From Deltaproteobacteria bacterium (GTDB lineage: Bacteria > Desulfobacterota > Desulfobacteria > Desulfobacterales > UBA11574), in assembly GCA_019313025.1 (NCBI GenBank), contig JAFDCA010000503.1, forward strand, positions 1-15,301: a stretch of DNA of 15,301 nucleotides, in the 5' to 3' direction. Below the pieces are notes generated by a model. The model ran no database searches. It worked only from the letters and a program-made list of their open reading frames with translations, and had not been told where the DNA came from. Positions 6,928 to 14,418 of the stretch are shown in pieces. Position numbers and translations under genes: made by a program. Each line of letters starts with the position of its first letter. Position 1 is the stretch's first letter.

Positions 6928-8571
6928 ATGAATGAAAAAAGAAATAGTGAATCGATGATCCGCATATGGGCGGCGTTGGCAACGGTATCATTAGGAATTT
7001 TTGCCATCACATTGGACGGTTCGATGATGCCGGTGGCCATCGGATCGATCGTAAACGGGCTAAACACCCAGGTGGGTTTCGTGCAGGCGGCCATGGCCCT
7101 GCATTCGCTGGTGATGGCCTCAATGTATCTGTCGGCCGGCAAGCTGGCCGACCGGTTTGGCGAGAAACGGATTTTTGTCACCGGTGCGATGATTTTCGCT
7201 GGTGGTACGCTGGTGGCGGCATTGAGTCCCAATGTGTGGATTCTTTTGTTAGGCTGGTCACTAGTCAAACCCATCGGCGGGGCTATGATGATTCCGGCTG
7301 CCAGTTCAATCATCGTACTCAACTATGAAGGGTCTCAAAGGTCTGCGTCTTTTGGTATTTTTTCGGCCTTTGTGGCCGCCGCGGCCGTGATCGGCCCGAT
7401 CTGGATGGGACTGCTGGCAGGTGTTTTGAGCTGGCGTTGGGCATTCGGCAGCGAACCTCTCATCATCGCGTTGCTGCTTTTTTTCGCTAGCATGGTGGTT
7501 GAAAAACCTCGGACCAAGGAAACCCAGTTCGATGCAGTTGGTGCAGTGATGACATTTGTCGGACTGGGGCTGATCGTACTGGGAGCCACCTTGGCAGGCG
7601 AGTTCGGCTGGTGGCATGCACGCAGACCGTTTTACTTCGGCAAACAGGTATTTGCACCCTTTGGATTGTCGGGCGCTTTGCTATTTATGGCAGCCGGTGT
7701 TGTGGTTTTGTTTCTTTTTGTAATCTGGTCAGCCCGGCGGATACAACACGGCAAAGAAACGCTGTTTCAAATCGCGTTGTTTCGAAATCGTATGTTTGCT
7801 AGCGGTGTCAGCATTGGATTTTTATTTCAATTGACGGTCGGCGGTCTGCTGTTTGTTTTGCCTGTCTTTCTGCAGTCGGCCCTGCAGATCAATGCACTTG
7901 ATACTGCCCTGGTGCTGTTGCCCTATACACTTGGCATTTTCATTTTTGCTCTTGGGGCGTCACGTTTACCGCAACGTATTCCCGCCAACCGCATAGTTCA
8001 GGCAGGCCTGTTTCTGATGCTGATCGGTGGCGGGTGGGTGTATCACACCGCCAGTCTCGAATTGGCCTGGGCCAGCCTGATTCCTGCCTTGTTTTGTTTC
8101 GGTGCCGGCGCGGGTGTGGTGCTGGCACGCCTGGGCGAGACCACCCTGTCTACGGTTCAACCGAACGAGCTCGGAGAGGCGACCGGTGGGGATTCCACTG
8201 GCAAAGAACTGGGGGTGGCGTTTGGTGTTTCGGTGCTGGGATCGATCTTTTTGATCCTGGTCTACGGCAATGTGGTTGACAGATATGACGCCTATCACGG
8301 CCTTCCCAAAGCATCTGTCGAAAATCGTGAAAAGGCCATTATCGAACTCGAGGACTGGGCGGCCAAACTTTCTCAGGAGCAGTGGCAGGCGCATTTGGAC
8401 AGTCTGCCCAAAGAAATAAGCAAAGCATATGAATCCATTGTGAACTACGCCTATTTGAGCAGTTACCGCAAAACATTGCGGATCCTGATCGGCGCTATCG
8501 TGGTGATGCTTCTGGTGTCATTTTTGCTGAAAAGCAGAGAAAAGACGGAAATAGGAAAAAGGCCTGGCTGA
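6928..8571 (+). CDS. DHA2-type MFS transporter (14-helix drug/proton antiporter family)
   Basis: This 547-residue inner-membrane protein has the hydrophobic pattern of 14 helices. The first helix carries a variant of the DHA2 signature, LDGSMMPVAIGSI in place of the usual LDxTxxNVALPxI, with Pro at the normal Asn position. Motif A is clear between helices 2 and 3 (GKLADRFGEKR, 71-81). A motif-C-like GP occurs in helix 5 (AVIGPIWMGLLAG), followed by WRWAF. Before the last helix there is a long polar, helical loop (about 453-505, EDWAAKLSQEQWQAHLDSLP region), a usual place for an insertion in this group. Relatives (EmrB, QacA) export hydrophobic drugs or metabolites against protons; the substrate here is unknown. 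The ribosome site is weak (AGAGAAGA, 6913-6920). Base composition is visibly more GC-rich than the genes on either side. No EmrA-type adaptor or TolC is present, and no regulator is next to it. Confidence 0.9.
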   Translation: MNEKRNSESMIRIWAALATVSLGIFAITLDGSMMPVAIGSIVNGLNTQVGFVQAAMALHSLVMASMYLSAGKLADRFGEKRIFVTGAMIFAGGTLVAALSPNVWILLLGWSLVKPIGGAMMIPAASSIIVLNYEGSQRSASFGIFSAFVAAAAVIGPIWMGLLAGVLSWRWAFGSEPLIIALLLFFASMVVEKPRTKETQFDAVGAVMTFVGLGLIVLGATLAGEFGWWHARRPFYFGKQVFAPFGLSGALLFMAAGVVVLFLFVIWSARRIQHGKETLFQIALFRNRMFASGVSIGFLFQLTVGGLLFVLPVFLQSALQINALDTALVLLPYTLGIFIFALGASRLPQRIPANRIVQAGLFLMLIGGGWVYHTASLELAWASLIPALFCFGAGAGVVLARLGETTLSTVQPNELGEATGGDSTGKELGVAFGVSVLGSIFLILVYGNVVDRYDAYHGLPKASVENREKAIIELEDWAAKLSQEQWQAHLDSLPKEISKAYESIVNYAYLSSYRKTLRILIGAIVVMLLVSFLLKSREKTEIGKRPG

Positions 8572-8695
8572 TAAGGCAAAGCACTGCCATTATACGGTTA
8601 ATGTATTTGTAATAAAATGGTATCGTCATGACCTGTTGTTTTTTAATGCTTTAAAAGTTGAAACTTGGACTATTTTTGATAACTAACAAACAAAA

Positions 8696-8703
8696 GAGGG
8701 TGA
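8696..8703 (+). promoter_or_regulatory. Ribosome site GAGGGTGA deciding the start at 8706
   Basis: GAGGGTGA lies just before ATG 8706, with its GAGGG core five bases away. A longer open frame begins with TTG at 8658, but it lacks a site and would put 16 residues before the basic start of the signal peptide. Confidence 0.75.
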
Positions 8704-8705
8704 TC

Positions 8706-9695
8706 ATGAATCAGCATGGCTATTTGAAAAATGGTTTAATTGTATTTCTGAGTGTCTTTTTGTTATGGACGGTTCCATTTGGTGCTTGGGCAAAAACGAA
8801 AGTGTTTAAGATTGCCACCGGTGAATATATGGGGCGTTATTATCCAACCGGCGGTGCCATTGCTGAAATCGTGAATAACCGACAGGAAGAAAACGGCTTT
8901 CGATGTATTGCCGAAAAGACTTCAGGATCCGTGTTTAACATCAATGTGATAATGGCTGGTGATATGGCGTTTGGTATTATTCAGTCGGATAGCCAATATC
9001 AGGCATTCAACGGGTTGGAAAAATGGAAAGACAAAGGCCCTCAGAAAGATTTGCGTGCAATGTTCAGTCTATATACCGAATCGGTTACATTGGTCGCTTC
9101 CGTTGATTCAGGAATAAAAACCCTTCAAAATTTAAAAGGAAAACGTATTGACCTCGGCAAGGTGGGTTCCGGAGGACGCCAGAATGCCATCGATGCGCTT
9201 AATGCAGAAGGGATTGATTGGACAACGGACCTTCGGGTCATTAAAATTGAGAAGAACACGGATGCACAAAGTATGCTAATGCGTGGTGAGTTAGATGCCT
9301 TTTTCTATACGGTTGGCCATCCAACCACAGCAATAAAGTTTGCCACAGTGGGCGCTAAAAAATCTATCTTTGTTCCGATGATCAACATTGAAAAGCTACT
9401 ATCCAAGTACCCGTATTACGTTAAATCGGTTATTTTTGTTTCGCTGTACCCACAAGTTGCCAATAAAGAAGATATAAAGACCTTCGGTGTAAAAGCAACC
9501 TTTGTTACGTCTGCTAAAATTCCTGACAATGTTGTTTATGCCATTACCAAAGCGGTGTTTGAAAATTTAGGGTCATTAAAATACGCTCACCCGACCCTTA
9601 ACACGTTAACAAAAAAGAGTATGGTAAAAGATGGCTTGACAGCCCCTATACATCCAGGAGCATTACGGTATTACAAAGAGGCGGGTTTGAAATAA
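8706..9695 (+). CDS. TAXI-family TRAP transporter solute-binding protein
   Basis: This is a 329-residue periplasmic binding protein. The signal peptide ends in GAWA, with predicted cleavage before KTKVF near residue 30. The mature protein starts with the TAXI hallmark IATGEYMGRYYPTGGAIAEI (36-55), followed by a conserved Thr-Ser-Gly-Ser block (AEKTSGSVFNINVIMAGDMA), QSDSQYQAF, LYTESVTLVASVDSGIKTL, LKGKRIDLGKVGSGGRQNAI, and a C-terminal KEAGLK. In this family the receptor delivers a dicarboxylate or amino-acid-like ligand to a fused DctQM membrane protein driven by an ion gradient. No DctM-like gene is in the window, so this is an orphan receptor unless the partner lies elsewhere. A second binding protein of a different family follows after 40 bases. 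The family call is secure; the ligand cannot be told. Confidence 0.93.
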   Translation: MNQHGYLKNGLIVFLSVFLLWTVPFGAWAKTKVFKIATGEYMGRYYPTGGAIAEIVNNRQEENGFRCIAEKTSGSVFNINVIMAGDMAFGIIQSDSQYQAFNGLEKWKDKGPQKDLRAMFSLYTESVTLVASVDSGIKTLQNLKGKRIDLGKVGSGGRQNAIDALNAEGIDWTTDLRVIKIEKNTDAQSMLMRGELDAFFYTVGHPTTAIKFATVGAKKSIFVPMINIEKLLSKYPYYVKSVIFVSLYPQVANKEDIKTFGVKATFVTSAKIPDNVVYAITKAVFENLGSLKYAHPTLNTLTKKSMVKDGLTAPIHPGALRYYKEAGLK

Positions 9696-9701
9696 GATTG
9701 T

Positions 9702-9725
9702 CTGTTTTTAAAAGAATCAAAACAG
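9702..9725 (+). promoter_or_regulatory. Hairpin in the gap between the two binding-protein genes, touching the next Shine-Dalgarno
   Basis: CTGTTTT (9702-9708) is perfectly complementary to AAAACAG (9719-9725), with a 10-base loop. The right arm overlaps the start of the AGGAGA ribosome site (9724-9729) of the next gene. It could tune translation of the second gene or protect the 3' end of the first. It is AT-rich, so its stability is modest. Confidence 0.35.
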
Positions 9726-9735
9726 GAGAGATTCG

Positions 9736-10536
9736 ATGAAAAAAACATTCGTTTTCATTGCTTTATTCGCGGCATTGTCTTTGGTATTTGCAATGGGTGC
9801 TTCCGCAGGCCCTGTTATGGATCGCATCATAAAGAAAGGCGAGTTGCTAGTCGGCACAAGCGGCGCGCAGCCGCCGATGACAGCTACCACCAAAAAAGGT
9901 GAGCTCATCGGACTGGATGTTGATATTGCGAAGACAATGGCCGATGCACTGGGGGTTAAAATTAAATTTGCTTCAATGCCTTTTGCCAAACTTCTTCCGG
10001 CTCTGGAGGCAAACAGGGTAGATATGGTCCTGTCGGGCATGACCATAACCCCGAAACGCAATCAAAAGATGGCGTTTGTGGGGCCTTACTATGTTTCCGG
10101 AAAGGGAATCTTGGCCGTGGCGGAAAAGTATGCTGCCTTGCAAGAGGCAAAGGGCTTGGATATACCGGGGGTTACGGTTGCAGCGCTGAAGAATTCAACC
10201 AGCCAAATATTTGCCGAGACATTAATACCCAAGGCAAAATTGATCCTTACCAATTCTTACGAAGCGGCCATTGATCTTCTACTCAAGGGTAAGATCGATG
10301 TTGTCGTAGCGGATTTTTATTTTTGTGCACTGACGGCTTATCGTTACCAAGATAAAGGGCTGATCGCGGGAAAGTCACCCCTCACCTTCGAACCTTTAGG
10401 TATTGCCATGACTGAAGATACGCTGTTGATCAACTGGGTACAGAATTTTATGAACCATCTTCAAGGGAGTGGCCAATTAAAAGCAATGAGTGAAAAGTGG
10501 CTTTCCGGGGGATCTTGGATTGATGAACTGCCCTAA
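9736..10536 (+). CDS. Amino-acid-type ABC transporter substrate-binding protein (SBP_bac_3)
   Basis: This is a 266-residue periplasmic protein. AGGAGA (9724-9729) sits six bases before the ATG. The signal peptide MKKTFVFIALFAALSLVFAM ends at GASA, cleaved near residue 24. Family landmarks are: KKGELLVGTSGAQPPM (33-48), GLDVDIAKTMADALG (59-73), the MPFAKLLPALEANRVDMVLS block (81-100), TITPKR with the ligand-carboxylate Arg (about 108), VGPYYVSGKGIL, and a second-lobe ADFYFC after KGKIDVVV. The family binds polar amino acids or related small molecules for ABC importers, or acts as a sensor domain. No permease or ATPase gene follows; the next gene is a hydrolase. It may therefore serve a distant transporter or a signalling partner. 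The 40-base gap to the TAXI gene implies cotranscription. Family is sure; ligand unknown. Confidence 0.92.
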   Translation: MKKTFVFIALFAALSLVFAMGASAGPVMDRIIKKGELLVGTSGAQPPMTATTKKGELIGLDVDIAKTMADALGVKIKFASMPFAKLLPALEANRVDMVLSGMTITPKRNQKMAFVGPYYVSGKGILAVAEKYAALQEAKGLDIPGVTVAALKNSTSQIFAETLIPKAKLILTNSYEAAIDLLLKGKIDVVVADFYFCALTAYRYQDKGLIAGKSPLTFEPLGIAMTEDTLLINWVQNFMNHLQGSGQLKAMSEKWLSGGSWIDELP

Positions 10537-10578
10537 AATTTAATTTTTTACTGAATCTTATAGATTACCTAAGAGATT

Positions 10579-12033
10579 ATGCTACGTCTAATCAAACATA
10601 CTGTAAAAGCCCTCATATGCGGTATTGCCGGCGGATTGGTCGTGCTTATTATCATTTTTGTACTGTTTCTCGAAAACAGACCCGACCTCAAAGTCTGGCA
10701 TCAGATAGAGCTTGACGCCGAATTTACAGCAGACAGTCAGGTGCAGAGCTTTGAAGACTATCTTGCGTTGGAGAAACAGCTCTTTGCTCAGCTCGACGAA
10801 CGCGTGTTTAACCATATTCCGGCAGAAGACCGGAACCTTATTAATCGCTACCACCAGGGAAGCCTGTCGGATCCTGGCCGCTGGTCCCCAAATGGGAACC
10901 ATACATTCGAACTTTCAACAGACGCTCCCAAGGCAGGTGTTTTGCTGTTGCACGGTATGTCTGATTCGCCTTACAGCCTGAGAAACTTAGGTCGTCGATT
11001 GCATTCAGCAGGTGCCTGGGTGATTGGGCTTCGGCTACCGGGACACGGTACTGCACCCTCAGGGCTGCTTCAGATGAAATGGGAGGACATGGCCGCGGCA
11101 GTTCGTCTGGTCATGCGGCATCTGAGCACAAAAGTCAGAGAGCGGCCAATCTATCTCGTGGGGTATTCCAACGGCGGTGCCTTGGCTGTTCACTATGTTC
11201 TCTCGGAGATGGAAGATTCAACATTGCCAAAGATTAGCGGGATGGTTTTGATCTCACCCTCGATAGGCGTCACGCCAATTGCCGCCCTGGCGAAATGGCA
11301 GGCAAGGCTCGGTCGCTTTCTCGGTCTTAAAAAACTTGAGTGGAATAGTATTTTGCCCGAGTACGACCCCTTCAAGTACAATTCTTTTGCGGTGAACGCC
11401 GGTGAACAAGTTTACCGAATCACCAACGAAATTCGATCGAGGATTGAATCACTTAGTTCGGCCGGAAAGTTAAACCGATTTCCGCCGGTGCTGGCTTTTC
11501 AGTCTATTGTTGATGCGACGGTATCCACGCGTGCCGTGGTTGATGGACTGTTCGCAAAACTTCCAGCAGGTGGTCATGAATTGGTAATCTTTGATGTCAA
11601 TCGCCTCTCTGAGGTAGAACATGTTCTCATAGAAGATCCCAAGTCGAGTATCGAGGCCAAATTCAAAGATCCTGGTTTGCCCTTTTCTATCAGCCTTGTG
11701 ACCAACGCCAATGAGAATAGCCGTGACATCGTCGTTCTCCAAAAAAAAACAGGTGCGTCCAAAATTACCCGTAAACCCCTTGATATGAAATGGCCGGTTA
11801 ATATTTACTCACTTTCTCACCTTGCGCTGCCATTTCCCATGAATGATCCCCTTTATGGTATGATCGAGTTAAATGACAATTCAAAGATTCAGCTTGGAAA
11901 CATGGATCTTCGCGGAGAACGCGGTGTCCTGCAGATACCTGCCGAAGACATGCTTCGGCTCCGGTGGAATCCGTTCTATCCTTATATGGAGTGGCGTTTA
12001 CTCGAATTCGTTGATCTGTTTATCAAAGCTTAG
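10579..12033 (+). CDS. Membrane-anchored alpha/beta hydrolase (serine esterase/lipase-like)
   Basis: This is a 484-residue protein. An N-terminal hydrophobic helix (about 9-31, GIAGGLVVLIIIFVLF) has no cleavage motif and probably anchors it to the inner membrane with the enzyme outside. The alpha/beta-hydrolase core starts near 119: the oxyanion strand VLLLHGMSDS (121-130), the cap-proximal LRLPGHGTAP (151-160), and the nucleophile elbow GYSNGG with Ser197. Asp312 (SIVDATVST) and His414 (SLSHLALPF) are good candidates for the rest of the triad. The span between Asp and His is about 100 residues and includes an extra segment with NENSRDIVVLQKKTGASKIT. It hydrolyses an ester or similar bond; the substrate is unknown. 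The ribosome site is weak (AAGAG, 10571-10575). A nine-A run (11741-11749) lies within the gene. The next gene is a second, unrelated hydrolase. The stop is TAG. Confidence 0.88.
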   Translation: MLRLIKHTVKALICGIAGGLVVLIIIFVLFLENRPDLKVWHQIELDAEFTADSQVQSFEDYLALEKQLFAQLDERVFNHIPAEDRNLINRYHQGSLSDPGRWSPNGNHTFELSTDAPKAGVLLLHGMSDSPYSLRNLGRRLHSAGAWVIGLRLPGHGTAPSGLLQMKWEDMAAAVRLVMRHLSTKVRERPIYLVGYSNGGALAVHYVLSEMEDSTLPKISGMVLISPSIGVTPIAALAKWQARLGRFLGLKKLEWNSILPEYDPFKYNSFAVNAGEQVYRITNEIRSRIESLSSAGKLNRFPPVLAFQSIVDATVSTRAVVDGLFAKLPAGGHELVIFDVNRLSEVEHVLIEDPKSSIEAKFKDPGLPFSISLVTNANENSRDIVVLQKKTGASKITRKPLDMKWPVNIYSLSHLALPFPMNDPLYGMIELNDNSKIQLGNMDLRGERGVLQIPAEDMLRLRWNPFYPYMEWRLLEFVDLFIKA

Positions 12034-12084
12034 GCCTTAACGGTAGAAAATGTTTAGAAATATTCAATGAAAGCTTTAAAAAAG

Positions 12085-12091
12085 AAGGGGG
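12085..12091 (+). promoter_or_regulatory. Ribosome site AAGGGGG favouring the start at 12097
   Basis: AAGGGGG lies five bases before ATG 12097. The in-frame ATG at 12067 has no ribosome site and would add ten mostly Lys residues before the signal peptide. Confidence 0.7.
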
Positions 12092-12096
12092 ATGAA

Positions 12097-13443
12097 ATGA
12101 ATTATAAATCATTTCGATTCCGATTGAAAGACCTATTGGTTTGCGCGTTAATCCATATATTTATTGTTACGATACTCACTGGATGTGCCACTAACAAGCC
12201 TTACGAACTTAATTTAATGCCGACTCCAGATATTTTTGAGAACGGCGCTTGGCAGCCGTCCTCAGATACAAGCCCGATAAAAGATGATGGCACTATCGAA
12301 ATCCTGTATGCCACAGATCGTGAACCCGCCATTGAAGAGAGCAAGGAAAAATTCTATCAAAACGAACGGGGGTACTTGCTTCGTCTGGGCAAAGGCGAAG
12401 TCAAACTCGGAAAAGGAGATTACACCTGGGAGGAGATGAAACACATTTCACTATTGAAGAATCGTACTGAAAATCTTCCTCTGCAGGTGACCGGTGTGAA
12501 AGAATACGGCATTTTGAACACGACAATCTCGGAATTCGATTCCCCCAAAGTGCAGGCTCAAAAATCGACAGAACCGGCGGAATATTATGCGTCGATCATC
12601 AACGCAAAATTGGCCAATTCGAAAAACAAGGACATCTATGTATATTTTCACGGTTACAAGGTTAATTTTGAAAATCCGCTTATCGTCGCCAGCGAACTTT
12701 GGCATTATCTGGGCTATGAAGGTGTTATCATTGCCTTTGCCTGGCCTTCTACGCCAAGCCTATGGGCCTATGCCTCAGATGCTGAAACTGCTGCGGACTC
12801 AGCACGAAACCTAAGGCTCTTTTTGCAGTTCCTCTCAAAAAAGACTACTGCCCGTGAAATCCATATAGTGGGCTACAGCATGGGAACCCGTCTGGTCACT
12901 AAGGCTATATATTCATTGGCATTGATACACAATGGTCAAGACAAACAGACCGTCCAAAAACAGCTGCGAATTGGTCATGTGATTCTTGTAGGCAGCGATG
13001 TGGACTGGGGATTTTTCGCAAATATGCTCCTTGATGGCGCTTTGAATGTGTCGCGCAGTATGAGTATCTATATGTCAGAGGGGGACCAGGCTCTTGGAGT
13101 GTCGAAATTTCTATTATCACGGGAACGATTAGGACAACTGGAAAAAGATGAAAAGATCGAAAAACATCTTGCAGAATTATTGTTCAAAATTGAAGACTTA
13201 AATTTTATTGATGTTAGCGATGCAGAGGGGTCAATGACCGGGAATGGGCATGCCTATTTTCGAAAAAGCCCCTGGGCCAGCAGCGACATACTGGTGACAC
13301 TGGCATACGATTTAAAACCGATGGAGCGGGGTCTTACTCGTACAAAAGAAAAACCGATCTGGACTTTTCCATCAGATTACATCGAAAGATTGAAGTCGAT
13401 TCTTGCGGAGAACAACCCTGTTCTTTCTCCTCTTAAGAAATAA
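12097..13443 (+). CDS. DUF900-type alpha/beta hydrolase lipoprotein
   Basis: This is a 448-residue protein. The signal peptide has a basic start, a hydrophobic core (about 12-28) and a lipobox, LTGC, with Cys30, followed by Ala. The DUF900 features are all visible: the EILYATDREP strand (68-77), the oxyanion segment VYFHGYKVNFENPL (182-195), AFAWPSTPSLWAYASDAETA (213-232) and the nucleophile elbow HIVGYSMGTRLV with Ser261. Also present are SDVDW (300-304), YMSEGDQALGVSK with candidate acid Asp330, and GNGHAYF with candidate His385. An intact catalytic triad suggests a working serine hydrolase held by lipid in the envelope; its substrate is not known for the family. It follows the membrane-anchored hydrolase by 63 bases, probably in one operon. 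A strong hairpin covers the end of the gene. Confidence 0.9.
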   Translation: MNYKSFRFRLKDLLVCALIHIFIVTILTGCATNKPYELNLMPTPDIFENGAWQPSSDTSPIKDDGTIEILYATDREPAIEESKEKFYQNERGYLLRLGKGEVKLGKGDYTWEEMKHISLLKNRTENLPLQVTGVKEYGILNTTISEFDSPKVQAQKSTEPAEYYASIINAKLANSKNKDIYVYFHGYKVNFENPLIVASELWHYLGYEGVIIAFAWPSTPSLWAYASDAETAADSARNLRLFLQFLSKKTTAREIHIVGYSMGTRLVTKAIYSLALIHNGQDKQTVQKQLRIGHVILVGSDVDWGFFANMLLDGALNVSRSMSIYMSEGDQALGVSKFLLSRERLGQLEKDEKIEKHLAELLFKIEDLNFIDVSDAEGSMTGNGHAYFRKSPWASSDILVTLAYDLKPMERGLTRTKEKPIWTFPSDYIERLKSILAENNPVLSPLKK

Positions 13444-13455
13444 GAGGAGAAAGAA
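13421..13455 (+). terminator. 15-bp perfect hairpin overlapping the DUF900 gene stop codon
   Basis: TTCTTTCTCCTCTTA (13421-13435) is the exact complement of TAAGAGGAGAAAGAA (13441-13455), with a five-base loop AGAAA. The stop TAA is the first three bases of the right arm. There is no T run directly after, so it is not a classic rho-independent terminator. It may stabilise the 3' end of the mRNA, pause polymerase or assist rho-dependent ending. Confidence 0.55.
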
Positions 13456-13532
13456 GAATCAGTCTATCTATAATTGAATATTTTTAAAGCTTTACGTATG
13501 TGACTGGATTCTATTTTAGAAAGTAAAACACA

Positions 13533-13549
13533 TTTTTGGAAACCAAAAA
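13533..13549. other. Small perfect inverted repeat in the AT-rich gap
   Basis: TTTTTGG (13533-13539), AAA, CCAAAAA (13543-13549) form a perfect inverted repeat 35 bases before the channel gene. As RNA it is a weak hairpin; as DNA it could be a protein site. The rest of the 140-base gap is AT-rich, with no clear promoter that I would defend. Confidence 0.3.
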
Positions 13550-13583
13550 ACTATTACATACAGAGTTTTGAATTAGAATTATT

Positions 13584-14252
13584 ATGCCACAAAATAAACT
13601 TGCCAGAAATAATTTAATTCTTTTAATTTGTTTATTAATATCCGTTTTTTTCTATCCGGAATTATCTGTACATCGCAAGATCATTTTGAATATCATTTTT
13701 ACGGCCATAATTCTCTCCAGCACGTTTTCACTCGAATTTTCTGAAAAAAAACAAAACATTCTTATCGGCTTTGGAATAGCTACCATATTTTTAATTTGGA
13801 TAGACTTATTTATCGCCAATGAATTTTTAGGCGTAACCATTTTATTTTTCTTTTTTTGTTTTAACGCTTTTATTACGGTTTTTATGATCAGGCATATCGC
13901 CAGAAGTGAAAATGTCACCTCAATCATTTTGATCAATTCAGTTAATGGTTATCTGCTTATAGGAATATTAGGTGCAGTGCTGCTGGCCATGATAGAGAAA
14001 CTGAGAGAGATTGTTTTTAATCTGGATGCAGGGGTTATTAATTTCGCTGGGAGTACTGCACAGGGGTTTCACGATTATATCTACTTTAGCCTTGTTACCA
14101 TGACAACCCTCGGATATGGCGATGTCACACCTGTTTCATCTTCAGCAAAATCTATTACAATCATGATTGCCGTTACTGGACAGCTTTACCTCACGATTTT
14201 AGTTGCCATGCTCGTTGGCAAGTTTTTAAGAAGAACTAAAGAATTTAAATAG
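13584..14252 (+). CDS. Potassium-channel-like membrane protein (Ion_trans_2 pore)
   Basis: This is a 222-residue, very hydrophobic protein. Hydrophobic helices appear at about 9-25, 32-49, 58-78, 82-102 and 117-137. A pore helix follows, then the selectivity filter TTLGYGD (174-180), and a final inner helix (about 190-212) before a basic tail (KFLRRTKEFK). GYGD is the potassium-selective filter; Leu stands where Val or Ile is usual (TVGYG). No helix carries the regular Arg/Lys ladder of a voltage sensor, and there is no RCK/TrkA-N ligand domain, so gating is unknown. Four subunits would form the pore. There is no recognisable ribosome site before ATG 13584 (GAATTAGAATTATT), so initiation may be weak or leaderless. 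The gene is visibly more AT-rich than those upstream and ends in TAG. Confidence 0.87.
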   Translation: MPQNKLARNNLILLICLLISVFFYPELSVHRKIILNIIFTAIILSSTFSLEFSEKKQNILIGFGIATIFLIWIDLFIANEFLGVTILFFFFCFNAFITVFMIRHIARSENVTSIILINSVNGYLLIGILGAVLLAMIEKLREIVFNLDAGVINFAGSTAQGFHDYIYFSLVTMTTLGYGDVTPVSSSAKSITIMIAVTGQLYLTILVAMLVGKFLRRTKEFK

Positions 14253-14349
14253 CAGTTCTGAAGTTTTTACAGACATTAAAATACCCATTCAATTTTTGAT
14301 AACACATGTATTTGAAGAAATTGCTAAACCTTTGACTCGCGTTGTCATT

Positions 14350-14397
14350 CATAATCCATGATAAGTTGTGTAAGATTTACAACATAATCTATGATAA
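14350..14397. repeat. Direct repeat flanking a small dyad before the last gene
   Basis: CATAATCCATGATAA (14350-14364) and CATAATCTATGATAA (14383-14397) are identical in 14 of 15 positions. They lie 33 bases apart centre to centre, close to three helical turns. Between them is the perfect dyad TGTAA-GAT-TTACA (14368-14380). The spacing suits binding of a dimeric regulator to one face of the DNA. No regulator gene is in the window. Confidence 0.5.
14366..14395 (+). promoter_or_regulatory. Candidate promoter for the last gene
   Basis: TTGTGT (14366-14371) and TATGAT (14390-14395) are separated by 18 bases and resemble sigma-70 -35 and -10 boxes. Transcription would begin near 14402, giving a leader of about 17 bases. 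The -10 box lies inside the second direct repeat, so anything bound there would block or recruit polymerase. Confidence 0.35.
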
Positions 14398-14418
14398 TCT
14401 GAGTTGGTATTTACTAAA

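Noticed and set aside
7966..8394. 142-codon open frame on the minus strand inside the MFS gene
   Set aside because: It overlaps a well-supported DHA2 transporter in a GC-richer stretch; the composition is Gln/His/Arg-rich and there is no ribosome site or family match.
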